A stretch of DNA of 64,000 nt from Paraburkholderia sp. ZP32-5. GTDB taxonomy: Bacteria; Pseudomonadota; Gammaproteobacteria; Burkholderiales; Burkholderiaceae. The stretch covers positions 2,790,001 to 2,854,000 of the forward strand of contig NZ_JAJEJP010000002.1 of NCBI RefSeq assembly GCF_021390495.1, read 5' to 3'. Each line of letters begins with the position of its first letter. Position 1 is the stretch's first letter. A model generated the notes under the pieces. That model searched no databases. It was not told the origin of the DNA and was given only the letters and a program-made list of their open reading frames with translations. A program made the translations under genes and the position numbers. Below are positions 8,954 to 17,500 of this stretch, piece by piece.

Positions 8954-10189
8954 TTGAAACGCCGCCTTTATTCGGGCCGCGACGTGAGCCGCGCGCATAG
9001 CATCGACGATCTGCGCGCAATGGCACGCAGGCGGCTGCCGAACTTCTGTTTCGAGTACATCGAAGGCGGCTCCGAGGACGAGGCAACGCTGCGGCGTAAT
9101 CGCGACGTGTTCGGCGAAATCGCCTTTCTGCCTCGCACTCTGGTGAACGTCGAGCAGCGCAACCAGAGCCGGATGTTGTTGGGGCAGCGCAGCGCGTCGC
9201 CTTTCATGATCGGCCCGACCGGCTATAGCGGGTTGATGTTTCGCGAGGGCGACGTCAAGCTCGCCAGCGCCGCGGCGGCGGCCGGCATTCCGTTCGTGCT
9301 GAGCAACGTGTCGACGGTCGCGCTGGAAGACGTCGTGCGGCGCGCGGGCGGCCGCGTATGGATGCAGGTCTATATGTACCGCACGCGTGAATTCCTCGCA
9401 CAGCTTGCGCAACGCGCGAAGGCCGCCGGCATCGAAGCGCTGGTCGTGACGACGGACAGCGCGGTGTTCGGCAAGCGCGAATGGGATCTGCGCAACTACA
9501 TCAAGCCGTTGATGCTCGACTGGCGCAACAAATTCGACGTACTACGGCATCCGCGCTGGATGTCCAATGTATTGTGGCCGAGCGGGATGCCTCGCTTCGC
9601 CAATCTGGGCGACCTGTTGCCGCCCGGGCAGAACAGCGTGAAGGGCGCGACGATCACGTTGGGCCAGCAACTGGACCCTTCGCTGTCGTGGGACGATATC
9701 CGCTGGCTGCGCGACCTGTGGCCGAACAAGCTGATCGTCAAAGGCGTGCTCGGCGCGCCGGATGCGTTGAAGGCGGTGGAAGCCGGTGTGGACGGCATCG
9801 TGCTGTCGAACCACGGCGGCCGGCAACTCGATGGCGCGGTGTCCGCGATGGATGTGCTGCCCGAAGTCGTCGACCACGTCGGCGGCAAGCTGTGCGTGAT
9901 GCTCGACGGTGGCTTTCGCCGTGGTTCCGACATTCTGAAGGCGGTGGCCTTGGGCGCCGATGCGGTGCTGCTCGGCCGCGCGACGACCTATGGTCTTAGC
10001 GCCGGCGGCCAGCCGGGCGCCGAGCGGGCGATTCAGATTCTGAAAACAGAGGTGGATCGAGCGCTGGGTTTGCTCGGTTGCAGCGATATTTCCGCGCTTG
10101 ATCGCAGCTATCTGCGCTGGCTGGGGCGACACGTCGCGCCATCGCATGCGGACGCGCAAGCCGCGCACGAGCCACGTTCGTTCGTGTAA
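8954..10189 (+). CDS. FMN-dependent alpha-hydroxy-acid dehydrogenase (LldD/mandelate dehydrogenase family)
   Basis: A 411-residue TIM-barrel flavoprotein of the L-lactate dehydrogenase / glycolate oxidase / mandelate dehydrogenase family. The catalytic SNHGGRQLDG loop (active-site His) and the FMN phosphate stretch DGGFRRGSDILKAVALGADAV are present. I place the start at the TTG of 8954 because GGAGA lies just upstream and the family's KRRLYSGRDVSRAHSIDDLR begins there; an ATG 17 codons earlier has no ribosome site. It follows uxaA by 95 bp in the same orientation. Whether it oxidises lactate, glycolate or the hexonate itself cannot be read from sequence. Confidence 0.82.
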   Translation: MKRRLYSGRDVSRAHSIDDLRAMARRRLPNFCFEYIEGGSEDEATLRRNRDVFGEIAFLPRTLVNVEQRNQSRMLLGQRSASPFMIGPTGYSGLMFREGDVKLASAAAAAGIPFVLSNVSTVALEDVVRRAGGRVWMQVYMYRTREFLAQLAQRAKAAGIEALVVTTDSAVFGKREWDLRNYIKPLMLDWRNKFDVLRHPRWMSNVLWPSGMPRFANLGDLLPPGQNSVKGATITLGQQLDPSLSWDDIRWLRDLWPNKLIVKGVLGAPDALKAVEAGVDGIVLSNHGGRQLDGAVSAMDVLPEVVDHVGGKLCVMLDGGFRRGSDILKAVALGADAVLLGRATTYGLSAGGQPGAERAIQILKTEVDRALGLLGCSDISALDRSYLRWLGRHVAPSHADAQAAHEPRSFV

Positions 10190-10207
10190 CGCAACCAGAA
10201 ACCAGAA

Positions 10208-10474
10208 CTAGCAGCGGAAATGATCGATGCTCTGTCCGGCGTTGATCGCGCGCGCGAGCCAGGCCGGCTTATCGCCGTAGCCATCCCACGTATTGCCAAA
10301 GGCGTCGCGGTACATGACCGCGCGCACCGCGTTCGCATCGGCTTCGAGCGATTCGGCGAGCGCTTCGATCGTAATGCCGTAGTCGTCCATGCGGCCGCGG
10401 ATCCATACGATCATGCGCTCGCGCACATTCTCATCGTATTCGAACAGCCGTTGTTGTCCTTGTCGCTCTTTCAT
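10208..10474 (-). CDS. small H-NS-like (BpH3-type C-terminal domain) protein
   Basis: An 88-residue protein whose C-terminal half (YRDAFGNTWDGYGDKPAWLARAIN) matches the layout of the Burkholderia H-NS DNA-binding domain, usually YRxPxGxTWSGRGRxPxWL. The AT-hook-like core is degenerate: the expected basic GRGR/GQGR is GYGD here. The N-terminal half is helical and charged (residues 10-45), consistent with an oligomerisation or partner-binding segment. It is convergent with the FMN dehydrogenase gene. It may be a DNA-binding-impaired H-NS modulator; this is inference. Confidence 0.55.
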   Translation of the reverse strand: MKERQGQQRLFEYDENVRERMIVWIRGRMDDYGITIEALAESLEADANAVRAVMYRDAFGNTWDGYGDKPAWLARAINAGQSIDHFRC

Positions 10475-10632
10475 AACGTAGGGGTATCGCAGCCGGTACT
10501 GGCGTTAGACAAACAGGGATTTCGCAAAACGACGCGAAGCCGATGCGTAATTCAGAGAGAGCGGAGGCAATCCGAATGCACGGCATCGCTCTCGATGCGC
10601 ACCAGCCGCACCGGGAAATCATGCCTGTTAAA

Positions 10633-10662
10633 TCCTGAATTAAAGCGTCCTGAATTAAAGCG
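10633..10662. repeat. 15-bp perfect tandem duplication
   Basis: TCCTGAATTAAAGCG occurs twice in direct succession in the 487-bp gap between the H-NS-like gene and lysE. A third, imperfect CCTGA follows. Apart from this the gap holds no gene I can support. Confidence 0.9.
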
Positions 10663-10961
10663 CCCTGAGCGGGGCGCCAGAATCAGGCGAATTCGCCAGC
10701 AAACCGTTCGAATTGCGCCCGTGCCTCGCCTCATCGTTCCGAGGGAGCTTCAGCGTATGGACGGGCATTCTAGCACTCAAATTCTTCCGTCCGCAGCAAC
10801 GGATTTTTTCAAATAGCACTTATTGCGAGGGGCCTACGACTTTTCAGTATTCGTGGCTTCGGCGGTGCGATTGGCGGACAATGCGATACTTCATCAGAAG
10901 ATCCGCCAACGGCCCGTCAGTCGATATCTGATCGGCGGCCGCCCCTCCAGGAGACCCGATA

Positions 10962-11597
10962 ATGCCCGCCTCAACCGCCATTCTCACGATCCTCGCCGCG
11001 CTTTTGCTGGGCGCGATGAGTCCAGGACCGAGCTTCGTGATCGTCGCGCGCAACGCGATCGGCCTGTCGCGCGGCGACGGTCTCGCGACGGCGCTCGGCA
11101 TGGGCATCGGCGGCGTGTTCTTTAGCGGCATCGCGCTGCTCGGCCTCTATACGCTGCTCGCGACGGTCGAATGGCTGTATGTCGGCCTGAAAGTGGCCGG
11201 GGGCATCTACCTCGTTTATCTCGCGTCGAAGATCTGGCGCGGCGCCGCAAAGCCGCTCGCGTTCAACGCGGAACAGACCGGCGGCGGCAATCCGCGCAAA
11301 TCGTTCTGGATCGGCCTGAGCACGCAGCTCAGCAATCCGAAAACGGCCGTCTATTACGGCAGTATTTTCGCCGCGCTGCTGCCGCAGCATCCGCCGGTGT
11401 GGTGCTACTTCGCGCTGCCGCCGGCGATCTTCGCGATCGAAGCGGGCTGGTACACGATCGTTGCGCTGTGCTTTTCGAGCAAACGTCCGCGCGAAGTCTA
11501 TCTGCGCTGGAAGGCGTGGATCGACCGGATCGCCGCGAGCGCGGTGACCGCGCTCGGCTTGCGACTGATTCTGAATGCGCACAAGGTCGGGATCTAA
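10962..11597 (+). CDS. LysE/RhtB family amino-acid exporter
   Basis: A 211-residue inner-membrane protein with five to six hydrophobic segments. The N-terminal family signature is SPGPSFVIVARNAIGLSRGDGL, preceded by a hydrophobic helix. LysE/RhtB proteins export amino acids such as lysine, homoserine or threonine. The exact substrate is unknown and no linked regulator is present. CCAGGAGAC lies just before the ATG. It is convergent with the acyl-CoA ligase gene across a short gap containing a GTGCGTGC-type simple repeat. Confidence 0.88.
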   Translation: MPASTAILTILAALLLGAMSPGPSFVIVARNAIGLSRGDGLATALGMGIGGVFFSGIALLGLYTLLATVEWLYVGLKVAGGIYLVYLASKIWRGAAKPLAFNAEQTGGGNPRKSFWIGLSTQLSNPKTAVYYGSIFAALLPQHPPVWCYFALPPAIFAIEAGWYTIVALCFSSKRPREVYLRWKAWIDRIAASAVTALGLRLILNAHKVGI

Positions 11598-11672
11598 CCG
11601 AACCGCGTGCGTGCTTGGGTGCGTGCGTGGGTACGCTCATGCTTGCGCCTCGTTCGCGCCGGGCGGTGCGCG

Positions 11673-13307
11673 CTAACCGTTCTGCTCCGCCTTGATGCGC
11701 GCCCGCAATTCGAACTTCTGGATCTTTCCGGTCGAGGTTTTCGGCAATTCGCCAAAGCGCACTGCCTTCGGCAATTTATAGCCAGCAAGAAATAGCCGGC
11801 AGTGCGCGATGATTTCCTCCTCGGTCGCCTGCGCGCCCTCCTTCAGCTCGATGAACGCGCACGGCACCTCGCCCCACTTCGGGTCGGCCATCGCGACCAC
11901 CGCCGCGACCGACACCGCCGGATGCCGGTACAGCGTGTCCTCGACCTCGATGCTCGAGATATTCTCGCCGCCCGAAATGATGATGTCCTTGCTGCGGTCA
12001 CGAATGCGGATATAGCCATCGGCCGTGCGCACGCCTAGATCGCCGGTATGGAACCAGCCGCCGCGGAAAGCCGCCTCCGTCGCGCGCCCGTTCTTCAGGT
12101 AGCCCTTCATGCAGATATTGCCGCGAAACATGATCTCGCCGAGCGTCGTGCCGTCGTCCGGCACCGGCGCGAGCGTATCCGGATCGAGCACCGCGACCGC
12201 CGCCTGCAGGTGATAACGCACGCCCTGCCGCGCGGTCAGATCGGCGCGGGCGTCGTCGTCGAGCGCGTCCCATGCGTCCTGTTTCGCGCAGACGGCCGCC
12301 GGCCCGTAGGTTTCGGTCAGCCCGTACACGTGCGTCAGATCGAAGCCGATCTCCTTCATCTTCGCGATCACCGCGGGCGGCGGCGCCGCGCCCGCGACCA
12401 TCGTCGACACGCGATGCGTAATGCCCTCGCGCCATTCGGCCGGCGCATTCGCGAGCGCGTTCTGCACGATCGGCGCGCCGCAATAGTGCGTAATGCGCTC
12501 GCGGCGAATCAGGTCGAACACGGTCCTCGCGTCGAATTTGCGCAGGCAGACGTTCACGCCTGCGCGCGCGGCCACGGTCCATGGAAAGCACCAGCCGTTG
12601 CAGTGGAACATCGGCAGCGTCCACAGGTAGACCGCATGCTTCGGCATGTCCCATTCGAGAATATTGCTGAGGGCGTTCAGATACGCGCCGCGGTGATGGT
12701 AGACCACGCCTTTCGGATCGCCGGTTGTGCCGGACGTGTAGTTGAGCGCGATCGCATCCCATTCGTCCGCCGGCTGCGTCCATTCGAAGGCTGGGTCGCC
12801 GCGTTGCAGGAACTGCTCGTAATCGGTCGCGCGGATGAATTGCGCGGCATCGGCGGGCCCCGCGTCGGCCACGCTGATGATGCGCAGGTCCGCGAATTCG
12901 AGCGCCGCGCGATGCGCGAACTCGCCGTATTCGGTATCGACGATCAGCGCCTTCGCCTCGCCGTGGCGCAGCATGAACAGCAGTGACGCGATGTCGAGCC
13001 GGGTATTCAGCGTATTCAGTACGGCGCCGGCCATCGGCACGCCGAAGTGCGCCTCGACTATCGCCGGGATATTGGGCAGCAGAACGGCGACCGTATCGCC
13101 GCGACCGATACCGGCGTCGCGCAGCGCGCTCGCGAGCCGCCGCGCGCGTTCGTCGGTCTCGCGCCAAGTGCGGCGAATCGCTCCGTGCACGACCGCGAGC
13201 CGATCGCCGTACACCTGCGCGGCGCGCACGAGGAAGTCGACCGGCGTCAACGGGACATAGTTGGCCTCGCGCCGCTCGAGACCTTCGTCGAACATGTGCA
13301 GTGTCAT
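11673..13307 (-). CDS. acyl-CoA synthetase (AMP-forming, medium-chain/DmdB-like)
   Basis: A 544-residue adenylate-forming ligase. Motif A5 YTSGTTGDPKG binds ATP; motifs HVYGLTETYGP and GWFHTGDLGV follow. The C-terminal catalytic lysine is in KTSTGKIQKFELR. The protein resembles the 3-methylmercaptopropionyl-CoA / medium-chain fatty acid ligase group rather than acetyl-CoA synthetase. The start at 13307 (MTLHMFDEGL) has AGGAG 8 nt upstream; the frame is open to 13451 but without similarity. No linked beta-oxidation genes, so the physiological acid is unknown. Confidence 0.85.
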   Translation of the reverse strand: MTLHMFDEGLERREANYVPLTPVDFLVRAAQVYGDRLAVVHGAIRRTWRETDERARRLASALRDAGIGRGDTVAVLLPNIPAIVEAHFGVPMAGAVLNTLNTRLDIASLLFMLRHGEAKALIVDTEYGEFAHRAALEFADLRIISVADAGPADAAQFIRATDYEQFLQRGDPAFEWTQPADEWDAIALNYTSGTTGDPKGVVYHHRGAYLNALSNILEWDMPKHAVYLWTLPMFHCNGWCFPWTVAARAGVNVCLRKFDARTVFDLIRRERITHYCGAPIVQNALANAPAEWREGITHRVSTMVAGAAPPPAVIAKMKEIGFDLTHVYGLTETYGPAAVCAKQDAWDALDDDARADLTARQGVRYHLQAAVAVLDPDTLAPVPDDGTTLGEIMFRGNICMKGYLKNGRATEAAFRGGWFHTGDLGVRTADGYIRIRDRSKDIIISGGENISSIEVEDTLYRHPAVSVAAVVAMADPKWGEVPCAFIELKEGAQATEEEIIAHCRLFLAGYKLPKAVRFGELPKTSTGKIQKFELRARIKAEQNG

Positions 13308-13754
13308 TGCGTCGTCTCCTGAGGCGCGGGCCGCGCCGATGATTTTTCTGGGTCGTTCTGGGTTGTTCTCTGATTCGAAGCCGTTCTGACGGGAAGCCTG
13401 ACCATTGTCGTCGTGAACCGGCTGGCTTTCAAATGACAGAGTAGAGCGCATTGCGCACCCGGGCCAGGTCCGAATGGGTGGGGCCGGAATGGCTTCTGGG
13501 CCTTCTATCGCTTGGGAAGCGTTGGGAGTCGTCTAGCGCCAGCGCTGCTGGAGGGCGACGCGTGGTTCGCGTGCCGCAATGAATGGACCACCTGATTATC
13601 GAATCGAAGTGCTCGATTTCGAGCGTCTGTCCGTGCGCGCTCGGGCGGAAACGGGGTTGGTAGCGTCGTGTGGGTTAGGCCCGACGCGATCGGAGAAAGC
13701 CGCCGTGCAGGTGATCCGACGAACAGCTTGGTATGGATAGCCCGCAGCTTTGCG
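13308..13754. other. gene-free interval
   Basis: About 450 bp upstream of the acyl-CoA ligase and downstream of the transposase-like gene. I see no convincing ORF, RNA or repeat. It must contain the ligase promoter, but no clear -35/-10 pair stands out. Confidence 0.5.
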
Positions 13755-14135
13755 TTACGACGCCACCGAATCGCCGATAACCCTGCTCACGCGCACACCG
13801 CCCTTGCGCGTCGCGCGCGTTTCGAGAGCCTCATCGGACTTGAACAGCGCGAGCAGGATCGCGGTCAGCACGCCCGACTTCTTCCAGCGCAGATAGTAGC
13901 GATGCGCGGTCTGATACGGCACGTAGTGATCGGGCATCGCGCTCCACGGCGCGCGCGTGTGCAGCACCCACATCACACTGTCGAGTACCCGGCGAATATC
14001 GATCGGCGGACGCCCGCGGCGCGGTCCGTCATTCAGCGTTTCAGGCAGCAGCGGCGCGATACGTTGCCATTGGTCATCGGTTAATTCCTCGATGACCGGC
14101 CGGGTCGTGATGGATTCGGAGGAAAGGATGTTCAT
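13755..14135 (-). CDS. solitary IS5-type transposase N-terminal (DUF4096-like) protein
   Basis: 126 residues containing the domain found at the start of IS5-group transposases (LTDDQWQRIAPLLPE, then GRPPIDIRRVLDSVMWVL and APWSAMP). The catalytic DDE half is absent downstream on either strand, and I see no terminal inverted repeats. The end (TRKGGVRVSRVIGDSVAS) is not transposase-like. It is therefore either a remnant or a retained stand-alone protein; similar solitary genes occur in Burkholderiales. Unlikely to be mobile on its own. Confidence 0.7.
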   Translation of the reverse strand: MNILSSESITTRPVIEELTDDQWQRIAPLLPETLNDGPRRGRPPIDIRRVLDSVMWVLHTRAPWSAMPDHYVPYQTAHRYYLRWKKSGVLTAILLALFKSDEALETRATRKGGVRVSRVIGDSVAS

Positions 14136-14481
14136 GCAAAAAGCGCTACGCGCAAAACACGCGCTCGCGTCGCCGACGAAATAGTGTTTATAAAGACAAT
14201 TAACCCGAGACTACTCGAAGCGAGCCTGGGAAAAGGTCAATTCTTGTCAGCGAAGCATGATCAATTGTTAAACCCACGATAGGGCAACGTGGGTTTCGAC
14301 AAGGTGTCGGGCGCGGCATCGGTGACTCACCGGGCCGCCGGGCCGCGACAATCAGACCGGCGTTGCACTCGGTCCGTGGGCGATTTTCCGAATCGTTATC
14401 GCGAAGCGCAGATCTGATATGGACTCCACGGGCGACTTCGCTTCGCACGCCGCTTTGTCTCGCGTAGTTTGCCGCGCGCAT

Positions 14482-14512
14482 AAAAAAAGGTGCCGCGAAC
14501 GGCACCTTTTTT
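14482..14512. terminator. bidirectional terminator downstream of the porin gene
   Basis: GGTGCC-GCGAAC-GGCACC stem flanked by an A run on one side and TTTTTT on the other, 26 bp past the porin stop on the minus strand. The rest of the 14136-14537 interval shows no gene. Confidence 0.85.
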
Positions 14513-14537
14513 GTCCTGCAGAGGCTTCTGCTGAAGC

Positions 14538-15680
14538 TTAGAAGCGGTGACGCAGACCAACCGTAGCAGCAGTCTGGTTCTTCGACGACGAGGTCGGAAC
14601 CGTGTTGTCGCCGCTGTAGATCGAAGCCACGCCGCCGTCGCCCATTGCGTGCTGATACACGACTTGAGCGTAGACGTCGGTGCGACGCGACAGCGAGTAG
14701 TCAGCCTGTGCGCCGATCTGGTGGTAACGGGTCTTCATGTCGTTACCGTCAGCGTTGACGCCGTAGCCGCGTGCGTCGGTGAACGTGTACGCGATGCCCA
14801 GGCCGAGAGCCGGAGTCAGGTTGTACTTGCCGTTGATTTCGTAGTTGTTGGTGTGGCCTTGACGCTGACCCGGTGCTGCGCCAACCAGGTTGTCGACGCG
14901 CGATTGCGTCCATGCCACGCCGACCAGCGCCGGGCCGAAGCCGTACGAAGCGCCTGCGCCGAATTGACGCTGACGGAAGTCGCCGGTCAGCACGCCCGAC
15001 GTGTTCGCCAGAACGCCGTCCGATGCGCCGCTAGCATTGGCAGCCGGGTTGTTCTGCTGGGCGTAGGCAGCACCGAGGTGCAGGCCTTGCCACTGGTATG
15101 CAGCGCCCAGGCTGTACTGGCGGTTGTTGGCGAAGCCACCAGCCTGGTTCGAGAAGCCGTACGTGCCGCCGAACGTGAAGCCAGCATAGTTAGCGCTCGA
15201 GTACTTGATCGAGTTGTTAACCGACAGACCGCCGTTGGTGTTCAGGTTGTCGTTGTTGAACGGGTGCGCGAAGTACGTGCCGCCCCAGCTGCCCGTTGCG
15301 GTCAGCGGTGCGAGGTAGTCCTGCGATGCGTCGTACTGGCGACCCAGCGTGACCGTACCGAATTGCGCGCTCGACAGGCCGACGAATGCCTGGCGATTGA
15401 ACATGCCGTTGTTGTTGGCGAACTTGCCGTTGTTGATGTTGAAGCCGCTTTCCAACGTGAAGATTGCCTTCAGGCCGTTGCCGAGATCTTCCGAGCCACG
15501 CAGGCCGAACATGCTCTGGTTGATGCCGCCGCTGCCTGCTGCCCACTTGGAGTTGTGGTCAACGTTGCTCGTGTACGTCAGGCCCGCGTCCAGCAGACCA
15601 TACAGGGTCACGCTGCTTTGTGCGTGAGCGACGGAAGCGAACGATGCGGCAGCCGCGACGACGATGAGACTCTTTTTCAT
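14538..15680 (-). CDS. Gram-negative trimeric porin (OmpC/Omp38 type)
   Basis: A 380-residue outer-membrane porin with a cleavable signal peptide (MKKSLIVVAAAASFASVAHA, cleavage before QSSVTLYG) and a C-terminal aromatic beta-signal ending in LRHRF. It has alternating beta-strand patterns and the FGLRGSEDLGNGLKAIFTLE stretch typical of Burkholderia general-diffusion porins. The start at 15680 is set by the signal peptide; upstream in-frame sequence is not conserved. A long AT-rich leader region precedes it. Probably a general porin for small hydrophilic solutes. Confidence 0.93.
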   Translation of the reverse strand: MKKSLIVVAAAASFASVAHAQSSVTLYGLLDAGLTYTSNVDHNSKWAAGSGGINQSMFGLRGSEDLGNGLKAIFTLESGFNINNGKFANNNGMFNRQAFVGLSSAQFGTVTLGRQYDASQDYLAPLTATGSWGGTYFAHPFNNDNLNTNGGLSVNNSIKYSSANYAGFTFGGTYGFSNQAGGFANNRQYSLGAAYQWQGLHLGAAYAQQNNPAANASGASDGVLANTSGVLTGDFRQRQFGAGASYGFGPALVGVAWTQSRVDNLVGAAPGQRQGHTNNYEINGKYNLTPALGLGIAYTFTDARGYGVNADGNDMKTRYHQIGAQADYSLSRRTDVYAQVVYQHAMGDGGVASIYSGDNTVPTSSSKNQTAATVGLRHRF

Positions 15681-15879
15681 GGGAACTCCAATTCGAAAAA
15701 TTTTTAGGGAAGCGGGACCTGCGTCGACAGTCGATGCTTCGCATGCGCTGCCGCCCCGCTGACCGAACCGGTTGGATCGGCCACCCTTGAAACGAAGCGT
15801 GAGTGTAGGGGGACACCCTGATACGGGGCGCCGGCAGATCACACAACAGGATTTTTCGAATTTCGCAACAATCTGCGAG

Positions 15880-16300
15880 GAGATGCCCCTAAGTGGTTGT
15901 TTTTCCGACATTTATTGCAAGATCACGCGGGCGATTGCAACCGCGAATTAAATGAAATTTGCAATCTCTCAATATTTAAAGTTGCGCGTTTGCAACAGCA
16001 TTTTCATAACGCAGACGTAATCGGGACGGATCAATTAGCAAATGAAAGCGAGCAACTTTTAGAAATAAAGCGATTGATGGCATGCCCTTACAGATTGATT
16101 CAATTTATTTTCACATTGCCGGGGAACTTAATAAAATTCGTTCTGTCCTTTCTGCTGTCTGCATCGGGACCGTGCTTTCAACGCGAAATTAATTCCTGTG
16201 GAAATTACGCTACCTATTCGCGCAATTGCTATCACGCTTTTCGCTCGACAGCCCGCTCAGGCTCACAGGTCAACGCTCCCGCCTGCTATTAATCGAAATC
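15880..16300. other. AT-rich non-coding stretch upstream of the porin
   Basis: This segment is visibly richer in A/T than the surrounding DNA (for example GAATTAAATGAAATTTGCAA and several AATAAA/TTTATT tracts). A 131-codon open frame on the plus strand has a TTG start, no ribosome site and no recognisable similarity. The region may be a regulatory or H-NS-bound stretch, or foreign DNA. No function can be assigned. Confidence 0.5.
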
Positions 16301-16312
16301 GAGTCGTCAATA

Positions 16313-16338
16313 AAAAGCCGCCCTATCGGCGGCCTTTC
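16313..16338 (-). terminator. Rho-independent terminator, leftward
   Basis: GCCGCC-CTATC-GGCGGC stem. Read leftward it is followed by TTTTTA, so it best serves minus-strand transcripts such as the two small ORFs at 16568-17121. Confidence 0.7.
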
Positions 16339-16567
16339 TGATTTCCTTTCGACTTACACACGCGCCAATCCTTTATGAGATACCTGCGTGCGCGAAGAAG
16401 CCTTCAGCGCGGGCGTTGCCCGGAGGTGAATTGCGGCGCCGGCCGCCGCGTGACAAAACCCGCGCTGAAAGCGGATGGCATACAGCAATAAAGCCTTCCG
16501 TATTTATTTAACGGCCCGGCTCGCAGATTTTTTACGCGGAGTTTCCCTGATTCCGGCGGATTCCGGC

Positions 16568-16741
16568 TTATGGCGAGGGCCGCGAGCGTCTGAGCGCCTC
16601 TTCGTCCTCGGGAGACGAGCCCGGTGCGAGCGGGTCGCTTTCGGGCGGCGTGTCCGGCAACGGGCGCGGCTGCTCGCCGGGTTCGTCGAGCGGCTGATTG
16701 GCGGGGTCGGCGATCGGGTCGATGGTCGGATCGGTTTGCAT
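16568..16741 (-). CDS. small acidic proline-rich hypothetical protein
   Basis: A 57-residue ORF beginning MQTDPTIDPIADPANQ, very rich in Pro, Asp and Glu and without hydrophobic segments, so probably disordered. The first 11 nt of the coding sequence are identical to those of the ORF starting at 17121, which also encodes MQTD. The leftward terminator at 16313-16338 lies downstream. The ribosome site is weak. I do not recognise a family. Confidence 0.4.
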   Translation of the reverse strand: MQTDPTIDPIADPANQPLDEPGEQPRPLPDTPPESDPLAPGSSPEDEEALRRSRPSP

Positions 16742-16920
16742 GGCGATGTCCAGATGAATGGGAAGGTCTCCCACCATTGGATCCGCGCAACGGCTATTCC
16801 CGTATGTTGATCGCCAAATACACATAGCCGCAGGCGCACACGCTAGCCACGCTGCGCATCATGCGAAACCGATTGTAGAAATTGCGTGGCGTCGAAACGA
16901 AACTTGCAACGCTCGATGCC

Positions 16921-17121
16921 TCAATATCGATCGAACGTCGGCGCATCGTCGGGCGATGCCGTCAGGAACGCCTCCAGCCCGAACAACCACGCAAAACAGA
17001 ACACCACGCGCGCCAGCGCTCGTACCGGCGGTCGCCGCGCATCGTCGTCGGCGTCATCGAGAGGCGCGCCCGGCAACCCTTGAGGTTGGGCAAATTCGGC
17101 GGCGGTGCGGTCGGTTTGCAT
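16921..17121 (-). CDS. small hypothetical protein with one membrane segment
   Basis: A 66-residue ORF starting MQTDRTAAEFAQPQ. An acidic stretch (DDADDDARR) is followed by a hydrophobic segment (RVVFCFAWLFGLEAFL, about residues 36-51) and a polar tail. Its first 11 coding nucleotides match the small ORF to its left, suggesting the two share ancestry or are a diverged pair. The in-frame extension to 17178 looks non-coding. No known family recognised. Confidence 0.42.
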   Translation of the reverse strand: MQTDRTAAEFAQPQGLPGAPLDDADDDARRPPVRALARVVFCFAWLFGLEAFLTASPDDAPTFDRY

Positions 17122-17424
17122 GATGGTTCTCGTTATTAATATGGTGTGGGAGCCGACCTGTCGCAAACGACATGCCACTGTCGCGGCACGAATCCGTACC
17201 GCCTGGAAACGAGGCTACCGCCACCTCCCTATCTGCTCTGTACGCTGACCCGCCAAGCAAGGCGGCTAACGGACAACTCGCGGATCGGGCTCGATCTCCG
17301 CCACCGTCGTTGAGGTCGCGTTTTCCGAAGTCGTCCCAAATCCCGCAACCCCGCTAACCCCGACGAATTGCGCATCGCACATGCAAGCGCTGCTCGCGCC
17401 TACGCTCTCCGCTCGCATTCACGC

Positions 17425-17454
17425 TTGTTATTTTCGCTAGATCTCTAATATAAT
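17425..17454 (+). promoter_or_regulatory. ophA2B promoter with embedded operator
   Basis: TTGTTA (17425-17430), 18-bp spacer, TATAAT (17449-17454) form a near-consensus sigma70 promoter 47 bp before ophA2. The spacer contains GCTAGATCTCTAAT (17436-17449), the reverse complement of the box found in the ophD and ophA1 promoters. A bound protein there would block RNA polymerase, as expected for a MarR-type repressor. Confidence 0.75.
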
Positions 17455-17500
17455 CGGTCATCACTTATTGACGATGGCGACGGATCGCCGGGAGACGAAC

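Noticed and set aside
11605..11640. GTGCGTGC/GGGTGCG run resembling a repeat array
   Set aside because: Short, irregular simple repeat between two convergent genes; not a CRISPR or a defined element.
14200..14505. 101-codon minus-strand frame between transposase-like gene and porin
   Set aside because: It overlaps the porin terminator and has no ribosome site or family similarity.
15897..16292. 131-codon plus-strand frame in the AT-rich island
   Set aside because: TTG start, no ribosome site, no similarity I recognise, many Cys and His scattered without pattern. Recorded as part of the AT-rich stretch only.
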